DNA of 11,912 nucleotides, from contig NQOP01000001.1 of NCBI GenBank assembly GCA_003585845.1, positions 691,074-702,985 of the forward strand. The letters run 5' to 3'. Position numbers and translations under genes: made by a program. Below the pieces are notes generated by a model. The model was not told the DNA's origin, made no database searches, and saw only the letters and a program-made list of their open reading frames with translations. The stretch comes from Bifidobacteriaceae bacterium NR021. Its GTDB lineage: Bacteria; Actinomycetota; Actinomycetes; Actinomycetales; Bifidobacteriaceae. Shown piece by piece: positions 1 to 7,372 of the stretch. How positions within the stretch are numbered: the first letter of the stretch is position 1; each line of letters opens with the position of its first letter.

Positions 1-366
1 ATTGAGATGGACGATGAGATTGTGCCTTCTTTAGATGGCAAAGAGAATCCTCGCAGAAATAATTGGGTGACTATTCATGGTCATGCAATTCATGTTAAAG
101 AATCTAAGCGTTCTTTACCTCCTGGAGTCACGCGTTTTTCTGGAAAACAATATTCGACTAAAAAATTCGACAATGACGGAATATTTGTTAATGACGTTCC
201 AGAAGAAGGAACTTTAACTCATGATTTGCATTACCATACTGCAGCTTATGAAGATGCTCTTCAACTCGGATCTAAAAGTGTGCGCGAGCAAGATCGGCAT
301 TTTCAGAATATTATTAATGGCAAATTACAAAGTACTACATTGTGGCAAGGAGTAATGAAAAAATAA
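1..366 (+). CDS. Unrecognised protein, C-terminal part or small complete gene (5' edge open)
   Basis: The frame is open from base 1. The first ATG is at base 7 and the stop is TAA at 364-366, so from that ATG it would encode 119 residues. With only six bases visible upstream, I cannot tell whether this is a short complete gene or the end of a longer one. The protein is hydrophilic, with no membrane segment or signal peptide. It contains the stretch NNWVTIHGHAIHVKE (about residues 18-32 from the ATG). This resembles the W-V-T-I-x-G-x-H-[IV] motif I associate with phage head-morphogenesis and capsid-protease type proteins. That resemblance is from memory of families, not from a search. The rest, including a His-rich HDLHYH stretch near residue 73, is not recognised. 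It lies 62 bases before purB on the same strand and is unlikely to be functionally linked to it. Coding potential is good; the function is unknown. Confidence 0.6.
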   Translation: MEMDDEIVPSLDGKENPRRNNWVTIHGHAIHVKESKRSLPPGVTRFSGKQYSTKKFDNDGIFVNDVPEEGTLTHDLHYHTAAYEDALQLGSKSVREQDRHFQNIINGKLQSTTLWQGVMKK

Positions 367-428
367 AATAATTAAATTCTTATTGAGCAAAATTAAGCTA
401 ATTCGCAGCATGATGTAACCTTAAAACT

Positions 429-1871
429 ATGAAGCTTACCGATATTTCTCCTGCAATAGCTCTGACTCCTCTCGATGGACGTTATCATAATCAAACATCC
501 GCACTCGTTGAATATTTAAGCGAACCTGCGTTAAATCGCGAGCGCATGCGTGTAGAAGTTGAGTGGATGATTCTTCTCGCAAATGGTTATGAAGCTAATC
601 AATTCCAGCCAATTGTTAAGGGTGTTAATCCTTTAACTGATGAAGAATGCTCATATTTGCGTTCTATTCCTGAAAATTTTGATGCTGAAGGAATTGCTCG
701 TCATGCTGCGCATGAGGCTATTACTCATCACGATGTTAAAGCTGTTGAATACTACATTGACGATGCGTTAGATGAAGCGGAAAATAAGCTTGGTCATGCT
801 ACTGAGCTTTCGAATTTAAAAACTTTAGTACATTTTTCATGCACGAGTGAAGATATTAATAATCTTTCTATTGCGCGTTGCGTAAAGCAAGCTGTTTTAA
901 ACGTTTATCGTCCGAATTTAGAAGCGATAGTTGATTATTTAGTTAAGAATGCTAACGAATATAGAGATTTATCTATGCTTTCGTTAACTCATGGCCAGCC
1001 TGCTACTCCAACTACATTGGGTAAGGAATTGGCAGTGTTTGCGTATCGTTTACGTCGTCAACTTCGTCATCTTGATAATCAAGAGTATTTAGGAAAGTTG
1101 AATGGTGCTACAGGAACTTTTGGAGCTCATTTAGCTGCTTTCCCAGAAGTTGATTGGATTAGCGTATCTCAAGAGTTTGTTGAAAATAGAATGGGTCTTC
1201 AATGGAATCCATTAACAACTCAGATTGAAAGCCACGATTGGCAGGCTGAGCTTTATAGCACTGTAAGTCACATAAACCATATTTTGCATAATCTTGCAGT
1301 TGACGTATGGATGTATATTTCTAGGGGTATTTTTGTGCAAGTTCCTGTAAAGGGAGCTACAGGATCTTCTACTATGCCTCATAAGGTTAACCCTATTCGT
1401 TTTGAGAACGCTGAAGCTAATCTTGAGATTTCTTGCTCACTGTTTGACACATTGTGTGCAACTCTTACTGAAAGCCGTTGGCAGCGTGATCTTACAGACT
1501 CCACTACTCAAAGGAATGTTGGCTCAGCTTTCGGTTATGCTCTTCTTGCTTTGAATAATCTTTTAGGCGGTTTGAAGTCTATTCATCCTAATAAAGAATT
1601 TATGGCAAAAGAATTAGACGAAAATTGGGAAGTTCTTGGAGAGCCAATTCAAACAGCAATGCGCGCTGAAGAAATTGCTGGCGTACCTGGTATGGAACGA
1701 CCATATGAGCAAGTAAAAGAATTAATGCGTGGTCACCATATTTCACAAAGTGACGTAGAAGAATTCATTAAATCTCGTAGCTTTGATGCCAATACTGCAG
1801 CTCGTTTGCAAGCAATGACACCAGAATCTTACACTGGATTTGCTTCACGATTGGTGGACTTTATTGATTAA
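429..1871 (+). CDS. purB: Adenylosuccinate lyase
   Basis: Cytoplasmic enzyme of purine synthesis. It removes fumarate from SAICAR to give AICAR and from adenylosuccinate to give AMP. The 480-residue product belongs to the fumarase/aspartase superfamily and resembles the E. coli PurB subtype rather than the shorter Bacillus type. Visible hallmarks are the N-terminal LTPLDGRY (12-19), HDVKAVEYY (101-109), the CTSEDINN block (138-145), the catalytic-histidine segment THGQPATP (187-194, His188), and the mobile signature loop GSSTMPHKVNP (312-322). By analogy with E. coli, the catalytic base is the second serine of that loop (Ser314). SRWQRDLTDST (349-359) is also conserved. All active-site segments are intact. 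No strong Shine-Dalgarno precedes the ATG, but the N-terminus aligns with the family, so this start is preferred. A membrane-protein gene follows after 15 bases and is probably co-transcribed. Confidence 0.97.
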   Translation: MKLTDISPAIALTPLDGRYHNQTSALVEYLSEPALNRERMRVEVEWMILLANGYEANQFQPIVKGVNPLTDEECSYLRSIPENFDAEGIARHAAHEAITHHDVKAVEYYIDDALDEAENKLGHATELSNLKTLVHFSCTSEDINNLSIARCVKQAVLNVYRPNLEAIVDYLVKNANEYRDLSMLSLTHGQPATPTTLGKELAVFAYRLRRQLRHLDNQEYLGKLNGATGTFGAHLAAFPEVDWISVSQEFVENRMGLQWNPLTTQIESHDWQAELYSTVSHINHILHNLAVDVWMYISRGIFVQVPVKGATGSSTMPHKVNPIRFENAEANLEISCSLFDTLCATLTESRWQRDLTDSTTQRNVGSAFGYALLALNNLLGGLKSIHPNKEFMAKELDENWEVLGEPIQTAMRAEEIAGVPGMERPYEQVKELMRGHHISQSDVEEFIKSRSFDANTAARLQAMTPESYTGFASRLVDFID

Positions 1872-1886
1872 GTAGACGGTAAAGCG

Positions 1887-4322
1887 ATGCAATCTAGCAT
1901 AAATCCAAATCTTGTTATTGAAGATACTCAGCCTAGCTTAGTACGTAGTTGGGCTGATTTGTTGTATGCAATATCATCAGTTGTAATTTGCGTTTTTACT
2001 TTGTTGTCGTCAATGTGTTTATCAGCAACGGCTGATGCTATGAAGATTGATGCACGAAATGCTACTCAAATTATAGGATTATCTTTTAATAATCTTTCAT
2101 TTGTTCTGATACAGCAAGGTCTTACTCTCATTGTTGTTGCAGAAGTTATTGCACACATGGTTTCTGACAGGCGTTGGATTGATACCGCTATTTCTGTTAT
2201 TACGCTGTTTATAAGTTATGGTTCAGTATGGCTGTTATCTATTGTGATATTTTCTACGCACAATATAGCTTTGATTGAATCTTTACAAATGCGGCCTAAT
2301 AACACTTGGGCTGATTTGCTTCCAGACATGTATGCTGTTCTAGTTGCTTTTCTTACAGTTAGTGGTCCTAGACGCGAATATAAGCATGTAATGTGGGGCT
2401 GGAATGCTTTATTCATTGTTACAGCAATACTTCTATTTTCATCTTGGGACTCATACTCTGCTGTTCTTGTATCATGCTGCTTAGGAAGAGCAATTGGTAC
2501 GCTTATTCGTTTCGCAAAAGGCACACGCAGTAAGGGTGCTTGGGGTGACGATATTGTTCTTGCTTTAAAAAATATTGGCATAGATAACCTTACTCAATTA
2601 ACTCGTAGAACTCAGCAAGCTGATCATACTGGAGTTCTTCGTTCAAGTCTTGATGACGATTTAATTGAAAATTCAAGATTGTATGATGCAACAGACATTC
2701 ACGGCATACGTTACGTAATTTCAGTATTAGATAATCAAGTTCATTTACCAGGTTATTTAAATCAGTTATGGCAGTGGGTTCGTTTAGTAGATATACCGAC
2801 TCGTAGAGATCGTTCTGCTAGGCATTCTGTTCATCACCATCTTTCTATGCTTCTTGTTTTACGAAATATGCATTTGCCAACAGCGAATGTTTATGGAGTA
2901 AGCGACAGTGATAAATCTTCAATAATGGTTTTTCATGCTTCTAACGCTCTACTGCCTTGTAATTTGAACACTTTAACCATTGATGATGCAGCAAAATTAA
3001 TGCGTTATGTAGATGCTGCTAATACTCGTGGCATTACGCATAGACGCATTACTCCTGAAACTATTGCTAGGCTTGAAGATGGAACCCCAGTTATTGCAGG
3101 TTGGCAAAATGGCGATGTCGCCAGCGATGATACAAATATTGCACTTGATAAAGTTCAGCTTTTAACGCTTATTGCATCTTGCACAGATATTGACACTGCT
3201 ATTAAAGCTGCTATTAACACATGGGGTGTAGAAAAGTTATCTGCACTATTGCCTTTTATGCAAAAAGCCGCTATTCCTGCTTCTACGAGATCTTTGTCAT
3301 CTTGGAATAAAAAAGTTTTCCAAAATCTTTGCAATAAGTTAAGCGAAACAGTTGCGTTACACACAGATGAAGAAGATTATGATACTGTTCGTTTAGCACG
3401 CTTCAATATACGTTTCTTTGTTAGCTTAGTTCTTTCGATTGTTGCTGTTGCTGTTATTGCTACACAGTGGCATCCTCAGGAAATATTTGCTGCTCTACGT
3501 CACGCAAATAATGTAATGGTATTTATGTGCTTTGCTTGCAGCATGTTTGCTTGGGTTGGATCTGCAATTACTCTCGGCTCATTCATGGATGATCAAAAAC
3601 CTTCTGCACATGTTTTGTTTGCATCTCAAGCAGCTTCTGGTTTCACAGCTGTTTCTATGCCTGCTGGTGTTGGTCCTGCATTTGTAAATATGCAATTATT
3701 AAAGAAAAACGGGTATACTCCGGCTCAAGCTACAGCAATTACTAGTGCAGTATGGCTTATTCAAGCATTAATGACAACTTTGGTATTACTTTCTATAGGC
3801 GTTTTCACTGGTAAAAATGTGCTTTCTGGAATGATTCCTACTCATATGCTCATTACTTTCATTGGAATAATCACTCTTATAGTTTGTGTTTTAATGGTTA
3901 TCCCGTCTGCTCGTAAAACAATTCGCAAACATTATTTGCCAATATTATCTGATTACGGTCGTCAAATTAAGGAACTTATTTCACATCCTATGCAACTTAT
4001 TGAAGGCTCTTTTGGCGCTATTGTGCTTGTTTCATGCATTGGATTGGGTTATTGGATTTCTTTACTTGCATTTGGATATTACGCAAATCCTTGGGAAACA
4101 ATCTTACTATTCTTACTTGCTAATGCTGCTGGATCTGCAATACCTACACCAGGCGGTTTGGGTGCTGTTGAAGCTTCTCTTACTTTCGCATTTACATCTG
4201 TAGGTGTTCCTCCAACAGTTGCTTTGTCTGCCACTCTTCTGTATAGGCTTATGTTCTACTGGTTAAGAATTCCGTTAGGCGCGTTTGCAATGAAGTGGCT
4301 CAGCAATAATGAGCTTATATAA
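1887..4322 (+). CDS. Large membrane protein: TM domain, degenerate kinase-like domain, LPG-synthase/flippase-like TM domain
   Basis: Integral membrane protein of 811 residues in three parts. The N-terminal part has about five hydrophobic segments (roughly 24-45, 69-92, 98-122, 146-162, 169-190). A soluble middle part (about 210-500) carries a protein-kinase-like catalytic-loop remnant, GITHRRITPETIARLEDG (382-399). The C-terminal part (about 507-803) has at least six hydrophobic segments and the signature PTPGGLGAVEA (753-763), typical of the lysylphosphatidylglycerol-synthase TM / UPF0104 (YbhN-like, TIGR00374) family. Related actinobacterial proteins have the same architecture. In the middle part the usual HRD is HRR (385-387), and the DFG position reads GWQ (405-407), so kinase catalysis is unlikely. 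No MprF-type lysyl-transferase domain is present, so lysyl-PG synthesis should not be assumed; lipid or polyprenyl-intermediate transport is an inference. Start: ATG 15 bases after purB, with only a weak purine-rich site upstream. Confidence 0.85.
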   Translation: MQSSINPNLVIEDTQPSLVRSWADLLYAISSVVICVFTLLSSMCLSATADAMKIDARNATQIIGLSFNNLSFVLIQQGLTLIVVAEVIAHMVSDRRWIDTAISVITLFISYGSVWLLSIVIFSTHNIALIESLQMRPNNTWADLLPDMYAVLVAFLTVSGPRREYKHVMWGWNALFIVTAILLFSSWDSYSAVLVSCCLGRAIGTLIRFAKGTRSKGAWGDDIVLALKNIGIDNLTQLTRRTQQADHTGVLRSSLDDDLIENSRLYDATDIHGIRYVISVLDNQVHLPGYLNQLWQWVRLVDIPTRRDRSARHSVHHHLSMLLVLRNMHLPTANVYGVSDSDKSSIMVFHASNALLPCNLNTLTIDDAAKLMRYVDAANTRGITHRRITPETIARLEDGTPVIAGWQNGDVASDDTNIALDKVQLLTLIASCTDIDTAIKAAINTWGVEKLSALLPFMQKAAIPASTRSLSSWNKKVFQNLCNKLSETVALHTDEEDYDTVRLARFNIRFFVSLVLSIVAVAVIATQWHPQEIFAALRHANNVMVFMCFACSMFAWVGSAITLGSFMDDQKPSAHVLFASQAASGFTAVSMPAGVGPAFVNMQLLKKNGYTPAQATAITSAVWLIQALMTTLVLLSIGVFTGKNVLSGMIPTHMLITFIGIITLIVCVLMVIPSARKTIRKHYLPILSDYGRQIKELISHPMQLIEGSFGAIVLVSCIGLGYWISLLAFGYYANPWETILLFLLANAAGSAIPTPGGLGAVEASLTFAFTSVGVPPTVALSATLLYRLMFYWLRIPLGAFAMKWLSNNELI

Positions 4323-4330
4323 GTGAGATT

Positions 4331-4352
4331 TACAAACATTTGTGTATTTTTA
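4331..4352 (+). terminator. Possible weak terminator after the membrane-protein gene
   Basis: Nine bases after the stop codon, a short inverted repeat (ACAA with TTGT, plus an inner A-T pair) is followed by TATTTTTATT. The stem is only about 4-5 bp with a tiny loop, so termination here would be weak. Some read-through toward hup is possible. Confidence 0.25.
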
Positions 4353-4395
4353 TTAGCAAATATCGTATCTGTTTCTATGCAAGTACGTTTTAAAT

Positions 4396-4443
4396 AAAAA
4401 ATAGTAAAAAATAAATAAAAAATATTAAGAAAAAATGCAAAAA
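4396..4443. promoter_or_regulatory. Helically phased A-tracts upstream of the hup promoter (predicted curved DNA / UP-like element)
   Basis: Four A6 tracts (4396-4401, 4406-4411, 4417-4422, 4430-4435) and an A5 tract (4439-4443) lie in a row. Their centres are about 4398.5, 4408.5, 4419.5, 4432.5 and 4441. The first three intervals are 10, 11 and 13 bases, and the last two together span 21.5 bases, or about two helical turns. Such phasing is the classic sequence signature of intrinsic DNA curvature. The tracts end about 10 bases before the proposed -35 box of hup, where curved DNA or an UP element commonly stimulates transcription. The function is inferred; the spacing is read directly. Confidence 0.5.
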
Positions 4444-4452
4444 TGGCTACAT

Positions 4453-4482
4453 TTGTAGGGAAAATGTACTAATATCTAGTAT
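4453..4482 (+). promoter_or_regulatory. Probable hup promoter
   Basis: TTGTAG (4453-4458; 4 of 6 matches to TTGACA) and TAGTAT (4477-4482; 4 of 6 matches to TATAAT) are separated by 18 bases. They lie just downstream of the phased A-tracts and about 47 bases before the hup start codon. Transcription would begin near 4489, giving a leader of about 40 bases. Other AT-rich hexamers nearby (such as TACTAA at 4468-4473) cannot be excluded. Confidence 0.45.
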
Positions 4483-4488
4483 GAACGT

Positions 4489-4507
4489 GACCTTTGAAGA
4501 GAAGGTC
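4489..4507 (+). promoter_or_regulatory. Hairpin in the hup 5' leader
   Basis: GACCTT (4489-4494) pairs with AAGGTC (4502-4507), with a possible extra T-G pair closing a GAAGA loop. The hairpin would sit at the very 5' end of the predicted transcript and ends about 10 bases before the Shine-Dalgarno site. It could protect the mRNA or affect translation, both of which are inferences. It has no U-run, so it is not a terminator. Confidence 0.4.
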
Positions 4508-4516
4508 CCCTGACAC

Positions 4517-4522
4517 AAAGGA
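4517..4522 (+). promoter_or_regulatory. Ribosome binding site of hup
   Basis: AAAGGA lies six bases before the ATG at 4529. It is a well-placed Shine-Dalgarno site that supports this start. Confidence 0.75.
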
Positions 4523-4528
4523 TGCTGC

Positions 4529-4810
4529 ATGGCATACAACAAGTCTGATCTCGTTTCTAAGATCGCACAGAAGTCCAACCTGACCAAGGCACAGGCCGAA
4601 GCCGCCGTCAACGCATTCCAGGATGTGTTCGTTGAGGCTTTACAGTCCGGTGAAGGTTTGAAGCTTACTGGTCTGTTCTCCGCAGAACGCGTAAAGCGTG
4701 CTGAGCGCACTGGCCGCAACCCGCGTACCGGTGAAACCATCAAGATTCCAGCTTCTTACGGTGTACGTATTTCTGCTGGCTCCTTGTTGAAGAAGGCTGT
4801 TACTGCCTGA
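4529..4810 (+). CDS. hup: HU family DNA-binding protein
   Basis: Small nucleoid-associated protein of 93 residues that binds and bends DNA as a dimer and compacts the chromosome. It has the standard HU/IHF fold order: N-terminal helices (YNKSDLVSKIAQKSNLTKAQ, about 3-22), the helix around AVNAFQDVF (26-34), then the DNA-binding beta-arm with TGRNPRTGE (61-69) and IKIPAS (71-76). The arm-tip proline corresponds to Pro65. It is a short HU, without the Lys/Ala-rich C-terminal tail of mycobacterial HU. Its codons are far richer in G and C (for example GCC, GTC, ACC, CGC) than those of the neighbours. In AT-rich Bifidobacteriaceae this is expected for very highly expressed genes and need not mean transfer. 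It has its own promoter, a good ribosome binding site and a strong terminator, so it is probably monocistronic. Confidence 0.97.
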   Translation: MAYNKSDLVSKIAQKSNLTKAQAEAAVNAFQDVFVEALQSGEGLKLTGLFSAERVKRAERTGRNPRTGETIKIPASYGVRISAGSLLKKAVTA

Positions 4811-4864
4811 AATTAAGCGTTTTTCGTATTTATTACATTAAACAAATACTATTTGCGCAAAAAC

Positions 4865-4900
4865 AAGATGGGCACTCCAAAGCTGGAGTGCCCATCTTTT
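4865..4900. terminator. Shared bidirectional terminator between hup and rel
   Basis: A perfect 15-bp stem (4865-4879 with 4884-4898) encloses the 4-base loop AAGC. On the + strand it ends in TTTT after hup. On the - strand it begins at the base next to the rel stop codon (4899-4901) and is followed by a T-run (the complement of A4859-A4863). Stem length, GC content and tails on both sides make it a strong rho-independent terminator for both convergent genes. Confidence 0.9.
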
Positions 4901-7250
4901 ATAAATCTCCTCGTTCCATTTTTCGCAAACGCGGCTCTGCGCTATCTTTTGCTCCCGTAATGCGGTAAACGTCAAAAACGCCTTCAATCTTACGGATAGC
5001 AGCAAGTAGAGTTGCTAAGTGCTGAGGATCTGCCATTTCAAAGGTAAATTGACTTGTTGCAACACGGTCATCGCCTGTAGCAATAGTTCCGGAAAGAATA
5101 TTTACTCCATGATCTGAAAGAACGCGAGTAACATCCGAAAGAAGATGCTGACGATCCAATGCTTCCACTTGAACTTTAACCAAGAACAAGCCTTTATCGC
5201 TAGTCCATTGAACAGGAATAACGCGCTCTGATTGAGTTTTTTGCAAATCGAGCATGTTCTGACAGTCAGTCCTATGCACAGATACACCTTGGTTTCGTGT
5301 TATAAAACCAATAATCGTATCTCCTGGAACTGGCATGCAACATTTTGCAAGCTTTACCCAAACGTCTCCAACGCCTTTAACTGATACTCCCAAAGCGCCG
5401 TTAGACTTATGGCTGCGCTCAACATGGCGTAAAGGCAATGCTTCTTGTTCTACTTCTTCTGCAACTTCATCAGCGCCAGCATCTTTTACTAAGCGCGAAA
5501 TGACATTCTGCGTAGAAACTTGACCTTCACCAATAGCTGCATACAAAGACTCAACGTTAGTAGGCAAATTCAATTCATCGGCAACACCAATTAATGCCTG
5601 CTGAGTCATCAAAGTAGTTAAAGGCAAGTTACGTTTACGCATAGCGCGAGTTAGCTCATCCTTGCCCTCTTCAATCGCCTCAGAACGGCGTTCCTTGCTA
5701 AACCATTGGCGTATTTTATTTCGAGCACGAGGAGATTTTACAAAACTCAGCCAATCGCGTGATGGTCCAGCTGTATCCGACTTTGAAGTAAGCACCTCTA
5801 CAGTGTCACCGTTTGAAAGCTTCGTATCAAGAGGAACTAAACGTCCATTTACACGAGCACCCATCATGCGATGACCAACTTCAGTATGCACAGAATATGC
5901 GAAATCAACAGGAGTTGCATCCTGCGGAAGCGCAACAATACTCCCCTTTGGAGTAAAAACATAAACTTCAGAAGCACCAAGATCTTGCTTTAATGAACCT
6001 AAGAATTCATCTGAATCTGGAGTCTCACTAGTCCAATCAGCAAGCTGTTGAATCCACTTAAGATTATCTGCTTCGCTAAGCTCTTTTTTGTCATCAATAT
6101 TATTTTCGCGTTTTAAATCATCATTATCAGGCTTACTTAAAGCGCGACCAGCTTGACCATTAGCTTTGTACTTCCAATGAGCTGCGATACCGAATTCAGC
6201 ACGCCTATGCATGTCCCATGTGCGTATTTGAATTTCTACTGGCTTTCCACCAGGACCTACAACTGTAGTGTGTAAGCTTTGATACATATTCAACTTTGGA
6301 GTTGCAATGTAATCCTTAAAACGTCCTGGAACAGGGCTCCATCGAGCATGTACTGCACCTAATGCTGCATAACAGTCACGAATAGAATCGACTATTATTC
6401 TCACGCCAACTAAATCGTAAATATTAGCAAAATCATGACCTCGAACGATCATTTTTTGGTAAATAGAGAAATAATCTTTTGGTCGACCTTTTACTGATGC
6501 TTTAACGTGTTGTTCTGCAAGATCTGCATTAATTTCTTCAAGAATTTGTCGTAAATAAACTTCGCGCTGACCTGCTCTACGAGCAACTAAAACAACAATT
6601 TCATTATAAATTTTTGGATACAGTACTTTAAAACTCAGCTCTTCAAGTTCAGTTTTAATTGCATTCATGCCTAAACGGTTAGCAAGAGGTGCATATACGT
6701 CAAGAGTTTCTCTTGCTTTTTTATGTGAACTTGATGGCTTAACATACCTCCAAGTGCGAGCATTGTGCAAACGATCCGCAAGCTTTACTACAAGCACTCG
6801 CACATCGCGGCTCATTGCAACAACCATCTTACGAATAGTTTCTGCTTGAGCACTTTCGCCATATTCCATGTTGGATATTTTTGTAACACCATCTACAAGA
6901 CCTGCTACAGTATCGCCAAATTCAGCTCGACATTCTTCTAGCGTGTAATCTGTATCTTCTACAGTGTCGTGTAATAATCCTGAAGCAACAACAATTGGTC
7001 CCATTCCAAGATCTGCAAGAATTTGAGCTACAGCAAGAGGATGAATAATGTATGGCTCACCAGATTTGCGTCTTTGACCTGTATGCTGCTTTACAGCACG
7101 ATCATAAGCTCTATGAAGAATGCTCATATCCTCATTGGGATGATGCCATTGGCACATGCTCAATATTGGCAATAATGGATTTCGAGAATCTTCGCTGATT
7201 TCACATCCGAGCCTATTGGATCCTTTTACGTCCTCTTGAAGTTCACCCAT
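4899..7250 (-). CDS. rel: Bifunctional (p)ppGpp synthetase/hydrolase (RelA/SpoT family)
   Basis: Cytoplasmic stringent-response enzyme of 783 residues that makes and degrades (p)ppGpp. Domains in order: HD hydrolase (about 45-200) with intact His70, the HDTVEDT motif (94-100) and Asp159 in KLADRLHN; synthetase (about 225-365) with GRPKDY (255-260), YDLVG (278-282), RFKDYIA (310-316) and EIQIRT (339-344); TGS (about 428-490); a Cys/His segment with KCCMP (636-640) and HRTDC (659-663); and a C-terminal ACT domain (about 687-763). RFKD in the synthetase is the RxKD form found in bifunctional Rel enzymes rather than the ExDD form of monofunctional RelA. Both activities look intact. The start is fixed by an excellent AGGAGGTG site, and the N-terminal NPLLPI and HHPNED segments fit actinobacterial Rel. 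It lies 122 bases after dut, and an imperfect hairpin fills part of that gap. Confidence 0.97.
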   Translation of the reverse strand: MGELQEDVKGSNRLGCEISEDSRNPLLPILSMCQWHHPNEDMSILHRAYDRAVKQHTGQRRKSGEPYIIHPLAVAQILADLGMGPIVVASGLLHDTVEDTDYTLEECRAEFGDTVAGLVDGVTKISNMEYGESAQAETIRKMVVAMSRDVRVLVVKLADRLHNARTWRYVKPSSSHKKARETLDVYAPLANRLGMNAIKTELEELSFKVLYPKIYNEIVVLVARRAGQREVYLRQILEEINADLAEQHVKASVKGRPKDYFSIYQKMIVRGHDFANIYDLVGVRIIVDSIRDCYAALGAVHARWSPVPGRFKDYIATPKLNMYQSLHTTVVGPGGKPVEIQIRTWDMHRRAEFGIAAHWKYKANGQAGRALSKPDNDDLKRENNIDDKKELSEADNLKWIQQLADWTSETPDSDEFLGSLKQDLGASEVYVFTPKGSIVALPQDATPVDFAYSVHTEVGHRMMGARVNGRLVPLDTKLSNGDTVEVLTSKSDTAGPSRDWLSFVKSPRARNKIRQWFSKERRSEAIEEGKDELTRAMRKRNLPLTTLMTQQALIGVADELNLPTNVESLYAAIGEGQVSTQNVISRLVKDAGADEVAEEVEQEALPLRHVERSHKSNGALGVSVKGVGDVWVKLAKCCMPVPGDTIIGFITRNQGVSVHRTDCQNMLDLQKTQSERVIPVQWTSDKGLFLVKVQVEALDRQHLLSDVTRVLSDHGVNILSGTIATGDDRVATSQFTFEMADPQHLATLLAAIRKIEGVFDVYRITGAKDSAEPRLRKMERGDL

Positions 7251-7254
7251 TTGG

Positions 7255-7262
7255 CACCTCCT
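7255..7262 (-). promoter_or_regulatory. Ribosome binding site of rel
   Basis: Read on the - strand, AGGAGGTG lies four bases before the ATG whose first base is 7250. It is a near-perfect complement to the 16S rRNA tail and the strongest Shine-Dalgarno in the window. It selects this ATG over the internal Met42. Confidence 0.85.
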
Positions 7263-7329
7263 GGTACTTTTTACTATCCTACCTGCAATTCGCTCAATAC
7301 ACTACCAAAACAAAAAATACATACAATAA

Positions 7330-7359
7330 ATCCGACTCAGTTTTAAAAACCGGTCGGAT
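7330..7359 (-). terminator. Imperfect hairpin after dut (possible terminator or attenuator before rel)
   Basis: ATCCGAC (7330-7336) pairs with GTCGGAT (7353-7359). An inner GTTT/AAAC pairing extends the stem across a small internal loop. On the - strand the hairpin begins 14 bases after the dut stop and is followed by a T-rich stretch with a run of six T's further on. The U-tract is interrupted and not immediate, so this is a partial terminator at best. It could equally be a stability or processing hairpin in a dut-rel transcript. Confidence 0.4.
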
Positions 7360-7372
7360 ATTTATAAAAAGA

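Noticed and set aside
4000..4203. Leucine-rich open frame inside the membrane-protein gene
   Set aside because: It overlaps the conserved C-terminal TM domain (PTPGGLGAVEA) in another frame. Its hydrophobicity comes from the T-rich codons of that domain.
1887..4322. Calling the membrane protein MprF (lysylphosphatidylglycerol synthase)
   Set aside because: Only the transmembrane family signature is present. The middle domain is kinase-like and degenerate, and no lysyl-transferase domain is seen.
4447..4743. Open frame on the - strand across hup and its leader
   Set aside because: It is antisense to a clear HU gene, crosses the hup promoter and leader, and encodes no recognisable protein.
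4529..4810. Horizontal transfer of hup because of its higher GC content
   Set aside because: The protein is a typical actinobacterial HU, and strong codon selection in highly expressed genes of AT-rich genomes explains the contrast more simply.
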